A DNA stretch of 64,000 nt from Arsenophonus endosymbiont of Aphis craccivora (lineage in GTDB: Bacteria > Pseudomonadota > Gammaproteobacteria > Enterobacterales > Enterobacteriaceae). The notes under the pieces were generated by a model. That model saw only the letters and a list, made by a program, of their open reading frames with translations. It did not search any database and was not told the DNA's origin. This document shows, piece after piece, positions 1 to 8,543 of this stretch. The stretch spans positions 496,001 to 560,000 of the forward strand of contig NZ_CP038155.1 of the NCBI RefSeq assembly GCF_013460135.1, given 5' to 3'. The position numbers were made by a program, and so were the translations under genes. Within the stretch, counting starts at the first letter, position 1. The number at the start of each line of letters is the position of its first letter.

Positions 1-990
1 GACGACAACGGGTAAGCCCCACAATGTCGGTGTCGTCAGGGCTGCCGGATTGGAAAGGAGATAACGCCCCAGCTTATCCTTGATAAGTTCAATCTGTGCC
101 CAGTTGGTAAAGTGCAACACATGGCCTGTCGCGGGGATCCGTGCCAGTTGCTCTTGTAGCATGGCAAGCCGCAGATCATCGATCGCGGTTCGATGTGCTG
201 GTTTTAATTCTGCTTTGAATGCGGTGGCCTGAGTAAAGATCCCGTTCAGGTTTGAACCGGTACCGTCACCAAAAAGAATTTGGTGCTCTTCAACGTATTT
301 CAGGCCATAACGTAGCTCCATATCGATAAGGGAGGCCAGTTGCGAAAAGTCATCCAGAATTTGCTTGGAGGCTTTAAACATATGGGCAATCGTGCGAACG
401 GGGACTGTTGCATCTTCAAATTCAATCGTGCTATAGGGCTTCGCGGTATTTTCCGCGAAAGTCTTGGCATTATTGGTAAATCCTTTCTGCTTCACGTAAT
501 AAATCGTGTTGCTTTGCGTCTTTCCACTGGCGATCAAATCACGAATGAACAACCGTTGCTTCGGCTTGCTCAAAATGTTTGATTGACGGTCTGGCGCGAC
601 AATCGTCCCGGTGACATCCGATGAAATCAGGGAGGCATTAACCGGCGCGACTATCCGTTTGTTGGATTCCATGCCCGAGCCTAAAGCCTGTACCACCTCC
701 ATGCCAACCACCTGTTGACCGATAGAACTCACCACGTTCAACTCATTGGCGACGGGCATTTGGGCAATATGCTGTTCAACTTCGCCTACCTGGGCTTTCA
801 GGGTTTTTTCTGCTTCGCGTAAGGCGTTTAATTCGACCGCCATTTTATCAACGAACGCCTTGGTTTCTGCGGAAAGTTCACCGGATTTTTGTGCTTCTTT
901 CAGGGCTTTCTCTGCCTGGGCGCTATATTTGCTGCTGGCTTCTTCAATAGAAGCCGTTACTTTCTTAAACATTTCATTAATATCAGACAT
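1..990 (-). CDS. Phage major capsid protein (HK97 gp5-like), 3' end outside window
   Basis: Translating the minus strand from the ATG at 990 gives 330 uninterrupted codons up to the left edge, so the protein is partial. The first ~100 residues are Lys/Glu/Ala-rich and look coiled-coil (AEKALKEAQKSG), as expected for the scaffolding delta domain of HK97-type capsids. After it come conserved-looking capsid motifs such as VAPDRQ, RLFIRDLIASG, TIYYVKQKGFTNNAKTFAE and MFKASKQILDDF. It forms the prohead shell and is normally matured by the protease encoded just upstream, which is broken here. A purine-rich Shine-Dalgarno (GGAGA) lies upstream of the ATG. No lesion is visible in the part seen. Confidence 0.88.
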   Translation of the reverse strand, partial: MSDINEMFKKVTASIEEASSKYSAQAEKALKEAQKSGELSAETKAFVDKMAVELNALREAEKTLKAQVGEVEQHIAQMPVANELNVVSSIGQQVVGMEVVQALGSGMESNKRIVAPVNASLISSDVTGTIVAPDRQSNILSKPKQRLFIRDLIASGKTQSNTIYYVKQKGFTNNAKTFAENTAKPYSTIEFEDATVPVRTIAHMFKASKQILDDFSQLASLIDMELRYGLKYVEEHQILFGDGTGSNLNGIFTQATAFKAELKPAHRTAIDDLRLAMLQEQLARIPATGHVLHFTNWAQIELIKDKLGRYLLSNPAALTTPTLWGLPVVV

Positions 991-1002
991 ATTGTCTCCA
1001 GT

Positions 1003-1870
1003 TTAATGGGGTATCGACACCAGACGACGCAAGGCATTATCCAGTTGTGTCACGGTCTCGGAGGAAACATCAGGGGTAGCGCTTGGCGTACCGTGAGAGG
1101 GAGTGATAGCGCCCGGCATATCACCCTGTAAGGCTTTCAGTAATCGTCGTCGTTCAGCTCTGGGCGTATTGGCTTTCGCTAAGAGTGAATCAATTTTTCT
1201 CAACGCGGCAGTGGGAGAAGCGTTATCCTGTTGTGTGCTATCGGCGGGCAGGAATGTATCAGCAAACACTTTCTCTACGGCTTCTCCACCATTAATCCAG
1301 GTTTCATTATCCATCATTGCGGTAATCATCTTTTCATCCATGCCGGTTCTGGCAACGTAAACATCGCGCATGGCAAAATCAAAAGGCATCATTTTTTCAG
1401 CAATCTCGGCAAAGTCATGGCGATTACCGACGGCCATACCCCAGGTGTTGTGGATCAACAGAAAAGCACTGCGCCCGATTTGTATCTCATCGCCTGACAT
1501 GGCAATGATTGAAGCCGCAGAAGCCGCTAATCACAATATTTTCACGGTCACTTTGCCAGCATATTCACGGAGTTGATTGAAGATAGTCAGCCCTTCAAAC
1601 AGATCGCCACCCGGCGAATTGATATTGACGGTAATATCTTTACCTTCCAGTGAACGTAATATTGCGCCAATTCGTTTAGCGGTGATCCCTTCACCTGCCC
1701 AATCCTGCCCAATCCTGCCCAATCGTCTCAAATATCGATAGCGTATTATCATCCTGGCTTGATGCCCTGATGCTGCTGTTCCATTTTGCTAATGCTGACG
1801 GTGAAATTTCACTGGTCATTTTCGGACAGGGAAAAACCGCCGGTAATACCGGAAGTGCATTTTTTTTCAT
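1003..1870 (-). pseudogene. Phage head maturation protease (ClpP-like, S14), frameshift plus nonsense
   Basis: The gene starts at ATG 1870 (MKKNALPVLPAV) and ends at TAA 1003. A third copy of a 10-bp unit at 1694-1723 shifts the frame after the residues FETIGQDWAG; removing one unit rejoins it to GEGITAKRIGAILRSL. Further on, an in-frame TGA (after KVTVKIL) replaces what is a Gly codon in relatives, just before LAASAASIIAMSGDE, the segment expected to carry the ClpP-type nucleophile serine. The rest, including SAFLLIHNTWG, is open. The family cleaves the capsid delta domain during prohead maturation. It sits between portal and capsid genes, as in HK97-like phages. With two lesions it is very unlikely to be functional. 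Confidence 0.85.
1694..1723. repeat. Three tandem copies of a 10-bp unit (CCTGCCCAAT)
   Basis: Three perfect head-to-tail copies lie inside the protease gene. Two copies would keep the protease frame, so the third explains the frameshift. This looks like replication slippage. Confidence 0.9.
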
Positions 1871-1939
1871 CGGGAAAAACTCCAGTTATTCTGTTTCTTG
1901 CTGGGGGCCAGTCGGGTGATGAGATGAGGATTTTTCAGG

Positions 1940-1975
1940 AATTGACATCCTCCCCGCCCTAAAGGACGGGGTTTT
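1940..1975 (+). mobile_element. IS200/IS605-type right-end hairpin remnant
   Basis: The sequence contains TTGACATCCTCCCCGCCC, a TAAA loop and GGACGGGG followed by TTTT. This matches the conserved right-end hairpin of IS200/IS605 (TnpB-type) elements that I know from many bacteria. No tnpA or tnpB is present, so it is a solo end or a small palindrome-associated derivative. It overlaps the last codons of the portal gene and supplies its stop codon. It would also fold as a terminator-like hairpin. Confidence 0.6.
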
Positions 1976-3221
1976 ACGGCGCACCTGATAACCCGGAATT
2001 TAGCGCCGCTCGCACTTTTTCGCCGTCATTCTCCTGCCCCAGTTGATCGAGGGGCGTCAGGTTCAACTGAACGGTATACAGGTCTCCGCCATCAATCGGC
2101 GGCAGATTTTCCAGTCTCCTCACATCATTGCGACTCATCCAGCCATTTTGTAGCGCAGTCGTGTAATAGGCTGCTCGACCCGTGCTATCGGTTCTGAGCA
2201 GTCCTTCAACCGAAAACTCTGCAAAATAATCCTCGTCATTATCCAGCAGACAGCGGGCGATTTCCTGTTCAATATTGACCAGTAAGGGCCGTAATGTATT
2301 GGTCAGAAAAATCAGGTTCATCACTTCCACGCTCGAAGCCCAACTGCTTTGTTTCGTAATATGACCGACCATAAACGGCGGAACACGATACCAGCGGCAG
2401 ATTTCTTCCACGCTATGATCGCGGCTTTCCAGCATTTGCGAGGTTTGTGGATCCAGCGTAATACCATTAAATTTCATTCCAGCTTCCAGCATCATCACTT
2501 TGCCGGTATTTTCTGAGCCAGCAAAGGTTTCAAGATGCTTATGAAATCTTTCACGCTGTTCTTCTGTTAAAAACTTTTCAAACGAGATAAAACCGGATGC
2601 TGACATGCCTTTCTGGAAATAGCGCGCTGCCGTTGTTTCGAGCGACATCGCGGAGCCAAACACTTCACGACCCGTTTTCAACGGCATCATGCCGCAAATG
2701 CCGTCTAATCCGAACCCCCGTATGTGCATCATGTCATTATCTGCAATAACTCGCGGTTTTAATGAGGAATAACCGGGTTTGGTGTCGTTGGTATAGTGGT
2801 ATTCCAGTCGCCCGTTATCACGCCGTTTAACGGTGATGTTTTGGGGTAATAGTGGGACGAGGGAGACCAGACGCTGACCGACCTTCTTTTTTTCAACAAA
2901 GGCATTACCACGTAAACACAAGCTGGCAACAATCATTTGGATAAAACGCGAAGGTGTCATTTCCAGATTAGGACGACGACACAAGACAGGATAAGCAGGG
3001 TGTTGCTGTGCGAGGCTTCGTGAACCATCCGACTCACGGTGATAGAGTTTGAGCGGTAACGTGGATATCGATTCACTCAATAGACGCACACAAGCCCAGA
3101 CCGCAGAAAGTTGTAGGGCTTTATCCGTTGTTACCACTTGCCCACTCTTACTTTGGCTATAGTCATAAAACGATGACAGCGTATCCGTTAAATTCTGCGG
3201 CACCCCTAGCCAGGTGAGCAC
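1974..3221 (-). CDS. Phage portal protein (HK97 gp3-like), altered C-terminus
   Basis: 415 residues, close to the family norm. Portal proteins form the dodecameric ring at the capsid vertex through which DNA is packaged. Typical motifs are visible: LSAVWACVRLLSESISTLPL, the region PAYPVLCRRPNLEMTPSRF, and SRDHSVEEICRWYRVPPFMVGH. The start is GTG at 3221, with an in-frame TAA only three codons upstream, so no longer start exists. The last residues (GLSGAP) run into an IS200/IS605-type hairpin that provides the stop, so the natural C-terminus has probably been replaced. Otherwise the frame is open. Confidence 0.85.
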   Translation of the reverse strand: MLTWLGVPQNLTDTLSSFYDYSQSKSGQVVTTDKALQLSAVWACVRLLSESISTLPLKLYHRESDGSRSLAQQHPAYPVLCRRPNLEMTPSRFIQMIVASLCLRGNAFVEKKKVGQRLVSLVPLLPQNITVKRRDNGRLEYHYTNDTKPGYSSLKPRVIADNDMMHIRGFGLDGICGMMPLKTGREVFGSAMSLETTAARYFQKGMSASGFISFEKFLTEEQRERFHKHLETFAGSENTGKVMMLEAGMKFNGITLDPQTSQMLESRDHSVEEICRWYRVPPFMVGHITKQSSWASSVEVMNLIFLTNTLRPLLVNIEQEIARCLLDNDEDYFAEFSVEGLLRTDSTGRAAYYTTALQNGWMSRNDVRRLENLPPIDGGDLYTVQLNLTPLDQLGQENDGEKVRAALNSGLSGAP

Positions 3222-3258
3222 CGGCTTTTAATTTTGCCAGGAGATTGATGTTTTTTCA

Positions 3259-5007
3259 CTACAGCCCTATCATAATCGGATTGGTTAAAAAGCCATCCAG
3301 ATCGCCGGTTTCTTCTTCAAGCACCTCGGCGGCCCCGATTGCCATCGCCAGCGCAACAACCCCGTCAATGCGCCCGTTACTACGCCGTTTGCTAAAAACA
3401 CGATTGCCGTTTTTATCTTCTTCAATAACGGTATTCGCGGCGTTCCAGCGTAGGCAAGGATTAAAATCAATGCGTAATTCGCCACCAAGAAGACGCTGCT
3501 CAAACAATTCAATGGATCGCGGCATCCAAAGTCCGGATTGTTTCGATTTACCGAAGCCTTGTCCGTGCGGCGTTAATAGCGTATTCACCCCTTAGTTTTC
3601 CAGTTCTGGTCGTAAATAATCAATATGATACGCATCGTAGGCAATACGATTGAGGGTATAGCGTGCGGATAATTCTGCTATCCGTTGGGCAACAAAGCTC
3701 AGATTAATTGCATTCCCTGGCGGGGCGTTAAGATAACCCGCTCGCAACCAGGCATCGTAAGGCACTCTGTCGACCCTGGCACGCTCCAGTAAGGTGTCTT
3801 TCGGTGTCCAGAACTCGACATAAGCCACTTTTTCTTCCGGCCAATAAAGCGCCAGCGCCGTTAAATCCTGCTTTCCGGATAAATCCAGGCCACCGTAGCA
3901 GGGTGAGTTTGCTAGCGCCGCTAAATCCAGCGAGGTTTTCTCACACGCCATCCAGCTATCACTATTAATCCAGGGATTCTCGGCATCGACCCACTGACAG
4001 AAATTAAGACGGCGAACCAGGCTCTCTTTGGCTGGCATCCCTCGGGCTTGCGTGACTTGCTCTTGTAGGTAGCGTTCGCTTAACGTATGCCCTAATGAGG
4101 GATTCGCTTTTTTCCAACAACCGCTATCTTTAAAGGGGTCATCGCCTTCGTCTAGCGAACAGATGAACGCGAAAAAGCTATCATATTCAATGCTCCCTTC
4201 TGCAACTTTACGTCCGTATTCGTGATAGTCATAGCAGACACTGATTTTGTCATGTCCACTATTGGTGATCATGAAAATCAATGCCTGTTGGCGGCCTTTT
4301 GTGCCCGCCCGCATCATTTCCACGACCTGATTACTTTTGTGCTCGTGAATTTCATCAATCAAGGCACAGTGCGGACGCGGGCCGGATTGCCCATCATCGG
4401 CACTGATAGGCCGGAAAAACGCACAGGCTTGTAAAAAAGCCAGATTCCACTCCTTACCCGCCCCACCGGATTTCTGAATACGTTCGGCCAGCTTTGGCGA
4501 TTGGTCTACCATCGCGACGGCGTCACGAAACAGGATCATCGCCTGGTCTTTTTTGGTGGCAGCGGCGTAGACTTCGGCTCGCGCTTCATTATCGGCAACC
4601 AGGCAATATAGCCCTATCCCCGCCGCCAGTGGCGATTTTCCTGATCCTTTTCCGGCTTCAACGTAGGCCATCCGAAAACGGCGTTGTCCTTCGTTGTTTC
4701 GCCAGCCAAAAAGGGCGCCAACGATAAAACACTGCCAAGGAAGTAAAGTAAACGGCTTGCCTTCATAGATACCGCCGTTCAATTTCAATACGTTGGAAAA
4801 AAAACGGATGGCACGCTGTGCGGATCCGATATCCCACAACAGACCCCGAGTATTACCCGTCGATAAATCCCGCAAGTGACGTTGACAGGCATGACGAATA
4901 TCAGGCCCGGCAAGCTCCTGACCTGAAATCACCGAGGTGGCATAGTCGGTAGCTAAATCAGTGAGCGAAGAACTCGTCGAGTTCGTCCGGTTTTTTTTCT
5001 TTGTCAT
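3259..5007 (-). pseudogene. Phage terminase large subunit, single in-frame stop
   Basis: The ATPase part (ATG 5007) shows a Walker A-like GKGSGKSPLAAG and the acidic Walker B segment CALIDEIHEH. The nuclease part shows GGLDLSGKQDLTALAL. At 3592-3594 a TAA follows YHIDYLRPELEN. The same frame continues without a shift as GVNTLLTPHGQGFGKSK through GRIDGVVALAMAIG to the stop at 3259, so one base change separates this from an intact gene. A GTG right after the stop could restart a 109-codon nuclease fragment. The protein pumps DNA into proheads with the small subunit, whose gene overlaps it by 50 bp. Packaging is presumably dead. Confidence 0.88.
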
Positions 5008-5425
5008 GCGTCCTCACCTTGGTTCTTGCTGCGGGTGTTAAGCCAAATTCAACCAGATAGCTTTTAAAGCGTTTATCCGCATCCGACAGCATCGAAACGG
5101 CTGGATTCGCCTTGATTAATACGCCGTTTTGAGAATGCACCTCAAACGTTTCACCGTTGCTCTCTATCAAGGCGCGATACCGCAGGATCTCAGCGTAAAT
5201 ATCACACAGCCTTTCCAGTGCAAAAGCATCGGCAATCGTTAATACGCCCATGCTATTTAACAGCAGCGTTAGCCGCTCCCAGGTTTCTTTTGCCGTATTG
5301 GATAAGTGTTTTGGGGGAGGGGCTGAATAGAGTGGTGGGGTAGGCTCTGCGCTATTAAGTGGTCTTCTTCCTGGATTACCGGTCACTAATTTTAAGGCGG
5401 TTGGTTTTGGGCGTCTTCCTGCCAT
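4958..5425 (-). CDS. Phage terminase small subunit (P27 family)
   Basis: From the ATG at 5425 the protein is MAGRRPKPTALKLVTGNPG..., the usual N-terminus of P27-type small terminases, giving 155 residues. An ATG four codons upstream is possible but lacks family support. The protein recognises the packaging site and recruits the large subunit. Its 3' end overlaps the large terminase gene by 50 bp, suggesting translational coupling. No lesion seen. Confidence 0.88.
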   Translation of the reverse strand: MAGRRPKPTALKLVTGNPGRRPLNSAEPTPPLYSAPPPKHLSNTAKETWERLTLLLNSMGVLTIADAFALERLCDIYAEILRYRALIESNGETFEVHSQNGVLIKANPAVSMLSDADKRFKSYLVEFGLTPAARTKVRTHDKEKKPDELDEFFAH

Positions 5426-5548
5426 AAATGTATCCATTTTGTTAATTTTTTATAAAAATATCTGTATTTCAATAACATGCGATGTTTTGTGAAATGAGAT
5501 TTCATTTCGCGACTGTGCGTACAGAGGGGGCACTCGGGTCAGTAAGCT

Positions 5549-5917
5549 TTATTTACTGGAACTTTTAACCCGCCCTCCCCGTGATATTTTTGTATTCCAA
5601 TGACTATTTGGATTACTCGGCATCCCGTCTTCATCACAGCCATAGCCTTTATTCCCTTTTTCCATTCGTTGCTTTGTAGAACTGTGGTGTGAGACGCATA
5701 GCCCCTGCCAGTTCTTTTCATCCCAGAAACGTTTTTGTGCTGTCTTAACTTCTTCTGCTGTCTGAGCAAAGTGAAGACGGTGCGGTACAATGTGGTCAAC
5801 GACGGTAGCAGGATTAATTAAATCACTTTCCAGGCACATTACGCATAAAGGATTTCTGGCAAGAAATGCCCGTCTCGCTTTATCCCAGCGAGCATTGTAC
5901 AGTTGGGTTTTCTTCAT
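5549..5917 (-). CDS. HNH endonuclease next to terminase
   Basis: 122 residues with an HNH/zinc-finger pattern: CVMCLES, then VVDHIVPHR, then NWQGLCVSHHSSTKQRMEKG. Two CxxC-like pairs and the D-H-x-x-P core are present. HNH proteins encoded beside terminase genes assist cos cleavage and packaging in many HK97-like phages. The gene overlaps its upstream neighbour by 4 bp (ATGA), so the two are probably translationally coupled. Intact. Confidence 0.85.
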   Translation of the reverse strand: MKKTQLYNARWDKARRAFLARNPLCVMCLESDLINPATVVDHIVPHRLHFAQTAEEVKTAQKRFWDEKNWQGLCVSHHSSTKQRMEKGNKGYGCDEDGMPSNPNSHWNTKISRGGRVKSSSK

Positions 5918-6240
5918 TTGGCATTTTGACTTACTGGTCTATTATTGAATAATATCCGAAATTCTTTCTGAATATTATTGATACAATCAGAATCAATATT
6001 TGTACAAAAAGTGTCTTTCGATTCACTCTTATTGCTTGCTATGTATTTTTCTAGAGGAAGTATTTTTAAGTGTTTTATTCTCGATGCTGGAATAACACAT
6101 TCCTTCTTTTCAAGGGTGATAAAGCTTAAGAAATCATACGTTATTGTTGGCGCACACATAGACAGATATTCTTCTGGCGTATCCGTATCTTTTAAAAAGA
6201 CTTGAATTGCGTGAAAACCAGTGCTCCTATATTTTCCCAT
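5914..6240 (-). CDS. Hypothetical phage protein, 108 aa
   Basis: I do not recognise this protein. It is soluble-looking, without signal peptide or membrane segment, and fairly rich in Ile, Lys and Ser. It overlaps the HNH gene by 4 bp and follows the DUF551 gene by 5 bp, so it belongs to the late prophage operon. Lower GC than the terminase genes suggests it was acquired separately. Confidence 0.55.
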   Translation of the reverse strand: MGKYRSTGFHAIQVFLKDTDTPEEYLSMCAPTITYDFLSFITLEKKECVIPASRIKHLKILPLEKYIASNKSESKDTFCTNIDSDCINNIQKEFRILFNNRPVSQNAK

Positions 6241-6245
6241 ATTGT

Positions 6246-6461
6246 TTATCCTCTAATGCTTTTATTCACAATTGGCGGCTCAGGCAACGGCATCCAGTGG
6301 CTAGCGGTACATATTTTCTGGATACCTTGACAACAATCGGCATAATGAAATTGGCCATTACCCAGATAAACGCCAACTAGCTGACCTTTTGTATTGTTAT
6401 TATAAATAAGTACTTTATCGTCAATATCTGGCAGACGAACACGACAATCAATCCAGTTCAT
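6246..6461 (-). CDS. DUF551-like small phage protein
   Basis: 71 residues beginning MNWIDCRVRLPD and containing ASHWMPLPEPP, the two hallmarks of DUF551 proteins found in many enterobacterial prophages. The function is unknown. It overlaps the upstream Rz gene by 4 bp. No lesion. Confidence 0.75.
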   Translation of the reverse strand: MNWIDCRVRLPDIDDKVLIYNNNTKGQLVGVYLGNGQFHYADCCQGIQKICTASHWMPLPEPPIVNKSIRG

Positions 6462-6937
6462 TTATTCTTCGCTTCCTGGTGATGAGACAAGACGACTTGC
6501 CGCACATAGTCTTGCAAGCCGTTTATCTGCTCTTCCGCAACTTCGATTCGTCGTCTAAGGGTGAAATAATTTCGTGGAGCGGTGTCTGTAAGTCTGGCGC
6601 GGGTTGCATCATCCAAGCCGGAGGGGGTGGCATTGGCGGACATATTGGAACAGGTTGCTTTGACCCACAACCTGCGACGATTAGTAGCCACATTGCGCTC
6701 AAGCTGGGTAATAAGTTTCTTATCATGTTCAAGTGCTTTGGTGTGTTGTGTATCCAGCGCTGAGATGGTCTGCATTTGATGGCTTAACTGCTCAAATGCA
6801 ACCTGTTGTTTTTCCCTATCAGATACAGCAATCTTTCGTGCTTTTTCAGCGTCGTAATACAGTGTCTGGTAATACAGTGTTACTCCTAACATTGAGGTCA
6901 GTAGCAAAGCGATAACAAGAGGAATTTTCCAATTCAT
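6458..6937 (-). CDS. Phage i-spanin Rz
   Basis: The start chosen is ATG 6937 (MNWKIPLVIALLLTSMLGV), which gives an N-terminal signal anchor followed by a long coiled-coil periplasmic region; a TTG 12 bp upstream is possible. Rz spans the periplasm together with the outer-membrane lipoprotein Rz1 and fuses the two membranes in the last step of lysis. Rz1 is encoded inside this gene in another frame. The position after the endolysin region fits a lambdoid lysis cassette, although here an antirepressor and small genes lie between endolysin and Rz. Confidence 0.85.
   Translation of the reverse strand: MNWKIPLVIALLLTSMLGVTLYYQTLYYDAEKARKIAVSDREKQQVAFEQLSHQMQTISALDTQHTKALEHDKKLITQLERNVATNRRRLWVKATCSNMSANATPSGLDDATRARLTDTAPRNYFTLRRRIEVAEEQINGLQDYVRQVVLSHHQEAKNK
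6523..6726 (-). CDS. Phage o-spanin Rz1 lipoprotein, embedded in Rz
   Basis: 67 residues, wholly inside the Rz gene in a different frame. From ATG 6726: a short signal sequence ending in a lipobox (LIVAGC), then a Pro-rich segment (ICPPMPPPPAWMMQPAPD), both typical of Rz1. It is predicted to be an outer-membrane lipoprotein that binds Rz. The nested arrangement is the classic lambda one, which supports both calls. Confidence 0.85.
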   Translation of the reverse strand: MIRNLLPSLSAMWLLIVAGCGSKQPVPICPPMPPPPAWMMQPAPDLQTPLHEIISPLDDESKLRKSR

Positions 6938-7110
6938 TTTTCTACACAATACGCTATGCCGTTAATTGATCTCAATGTTTCAAACTTTACCTCAAATATT
7001 GCTTTCGCTTTTTCGCAACGCGCTTTTGATGAAAATTCATGACTACTCACCGAAGCAAAGTCAGTTTCTGCAAAAGGGGCAGCATACATGGCAAAAATCA
7101 ATATCCACAT
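6934..7110 (-). CDS. Hypothetical small exported phage protein
   Basis: 58 residues from ATG 7110, chosen because GAGGAGG lies 7 nt upstream; the longer upstream frame has no such site. The N-terminus MWILIFAMYAAPFAETDF looks like a short signal or membrane segment, and two cysteines occur in the mature part. It overlaps the start of Rz by 4 bp. Not recognised; its place among lysis genes suggests, but does not show, a lysis-related role. Confidence 0.5.
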   Translation of the reverse strand: MWILIFAMYAAPFAETDFASVSSHEFSSKARCEKAKAIFEVKFETLRSINGIAYCVEK

Positions 7111-7123
7111 GGAGTCCTCCTCG

Positions 7124-7330
7124 TTATCTTTTGATTTGAGGCTGATACCTTCCAGCCCAGACTTTGGCCGCATGTAAACAATCTGAAAAGATCTTGCCCT
7201 TTGCGCTGGCTGCATTACGGCGATAATGTTCCACTGCGATATCTGCACTGATTCTGGCTACAGATTGCTCGTAACCCTGCTTAACAAGTTCAGTTACCAC
7301 ATGTTTTTCAATGAATTCTATGTTGTTCAT
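7124..7330 (-). CDS. Hypothetical phage protein, 68 aa
   Basis: Starts MNNIEFIEKHVVTELVKQGY at an ATG and looks helical and soluble. I cannot assign a family. It lies 13 bp upstream of the small exported protein gene and reads in the same direction, so it is co-transcribed with the lysis genes. Confidence 0.5.
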   Translation of the reverse strand: MNNIEFIEKHVVTELVKQGYEQSVARISADIAVEHYRRNAASAKGKIFSDCLHAAKVWAGRYQPQIKR

Positions 7331-7438
7331 AATAACAGCTACTGTGCTTCCTTAAAAAGTTAACAACAATTGAGCTTCTTCAATTAACCCCTTAACCTTC
7401 TTCGTATGTGCTGCCTTAATATTTTTCCATTCACTCAA

Positions 7439-7879
7439 TCAGGTACCGAATAAGCTAGCAATCGCCTTATCAGTTTTTAATTCAGCACATGCTGTATTAA
7501 GTTCCTGCATGATGCTGCGTTTACGAGGATTGACAACTTGTCCTTTAGTCCAGTATTCATAGAGTACGTCATCACACTCCTCTTGGTACTGAACGACTTT
7601 GTCACGGATTTCATGCTTGACCTTGTTGGGGTTAATTGTTTGAAGCCAACCAGCAAGTTTCCGAAGCGGAAGGCAAAGCATCTTTCGTGTTCTACCGTCT
7701 TCTGCAACCATTGTGATTTCCGCAATGGTTGTATTAAATCGTTGTTTTAACTTTGTAAATTGAGATGCCCAATCCATCTCCATGCCCTCAACAATAGGTT
7801 TCATCGGGGTATACGGTTCTCCGTTGTGGTTAACGATATACAGTGCGTTGCCATGAAAAGGAACAGTGATTGTGTTCAT
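7439..7879 (-). CDS. Phage antirepressor, P22 Ant N-terminal type
   Basis: From ATG 7879 (AAGGA upstream) the protein is MNTITVPFHGNALYIVNHNG, followed by the region PYTPMKPIVEGMEMDWASQ and LPLRKLAGWLQTINPNKV: the P22_AR_N domain of phage antirepressors. Such proteins inactivate the prophage repressor. At 146 residues it is about half the length of P22 Ant, so a C-terminal domain may be lost. The frame is open further upstream but that extension covers a large inverted repeat (7893-7978), so I take the ATG beside the Shine-Dalgarno. The repeat directly upstream suggests translational control. Confidence 0.8.
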   Translation of the reverse strand: MNTITVPFHGNALYIVNHNGEPYTPMKPIVEGMEMDWASQFTKLKQRFNTTIAEITMVAEDGRTRKMLCLPLRKLAGWLQTINPNKVKHEIRDKVVQYQEECDDVLYEYWTKGQVVNPRKRSIMQELNTACAELKTDKAIASLFGT

Positions 7880-7892
7880 TACGTTTTCCTTA

Positions 7893-7978
7893 ATTTGAAA
7901 TGAACCTTTGCCGCACAGGAAATCAGTCCATCGAGGCTCGCCAGCACTAACCGACTTCCTCAAAGGCTCATTTCAAAT
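7893..7978 (-). promoter_or_regulatory. Large inverted repeat in the antirepressor leader
   Basis: The arms 7893-7910 and 7961-7978 are 18 bp and match at 17 positions (ATTTGAAATGA[A/G]CCTTTG). Inside them AGGAAATCAGTC and ACCGACTTCCT continue the pairing imperfectly. In RNA this would be a long hairpin ending about 7 nt before the Shine-Dalgarno of the antirepressor. A role in restraining antirepressor translation is inference. Confidence 0.6.
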
Positions 7979-8045
7979 GGTTCAGGTTCGATGTGATTCT
8001 TTACGCAGCGGGGTGTATAGAAAAGCCTTGAACGATAACCAAGGA

Positions 8046-8543
8046 TCATTGAGTTGGAATGATTAGTGCATTTGGATTTAAACAAATTTCCCGTTTTACC
8101 TCTCTGCGGTTAATCAGCCCTTTTGATACCTTTCCTTCATCATATTTCCATCGGCGCATCTGGTCACAAGCGCCTTGAATATCTCCGGCGTTCAACTTTT
8201 TAAGCAGCGTTGAATTGGCAAATGCCCCACTGCCGATATTGTAAACAAATGAAGTCAAGGCGGCTTTTTGCAAATCGGTAAGCTGAACAGTGACATAACG
8301 TTCAACAGTGGCACGTGCTACCAGCAAATCCTGTATCATTAACGCGTTGCATTCTTCTTTGCTATAAATTTTCCCTGTCGTAACGTCCTTGCCCGTATGA
8401 CCGTGACAAACAGTGAGCACACCACCACCATCATGATAGGGCTTATAGCGCTTACCTTCGTGCCACTGCACCAGGACAGTAGCAAGTGCCAATACGCCGC
8501 CTGCCGTCACTGTTATTAATCGTTTACGAAGTTCGAGAGACAT
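8046..8543 (-). CDS. Phage endolysin, GH24 muramidase with SAR N-terminus
   Basis: 165 residues. The catalytic pattern E-x8-D-x5-T is met by Glu29, Asp38 and Thr44 in WHEGKRYKPYHDGGGVLT. The N-terminus (TVTAGGVLALATVLV, about 11-25) is a weakly hydrophobic Gly/Ala-rich segment like signal-arrest-release domains, so export probably uses Sec and activation follows membrane depolarisation. It cleaves the glycan strands of peptidoglycan. Encoded just downstream of the holin, which an IS has destroyed. The enzyme itself looks intact. Confidence 0.9.
   Translation of the reverse strand: MSLELRKRLITVTAGGVLALATVLVQWHEGKRYKPYHDGGGVLTVCHGHTGKDVTTGKIYSKEECNALMIQDLLVARATVERYVTVQLTDLQKAALTSFVYNIGSGAFANSTLLKKLNAGDIQGACDQMRRWKYDEGKVSKGLINRREVKREICLNPNALIIPTQ

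Noticed and set aside
7880-7963. N-terminal extension of the antirepressor
   Set aside because: The extra 28 codons lie in the inverted repeat; the conserved domain starts at the ATG 7879, which has its own Shine-Dalgarno.
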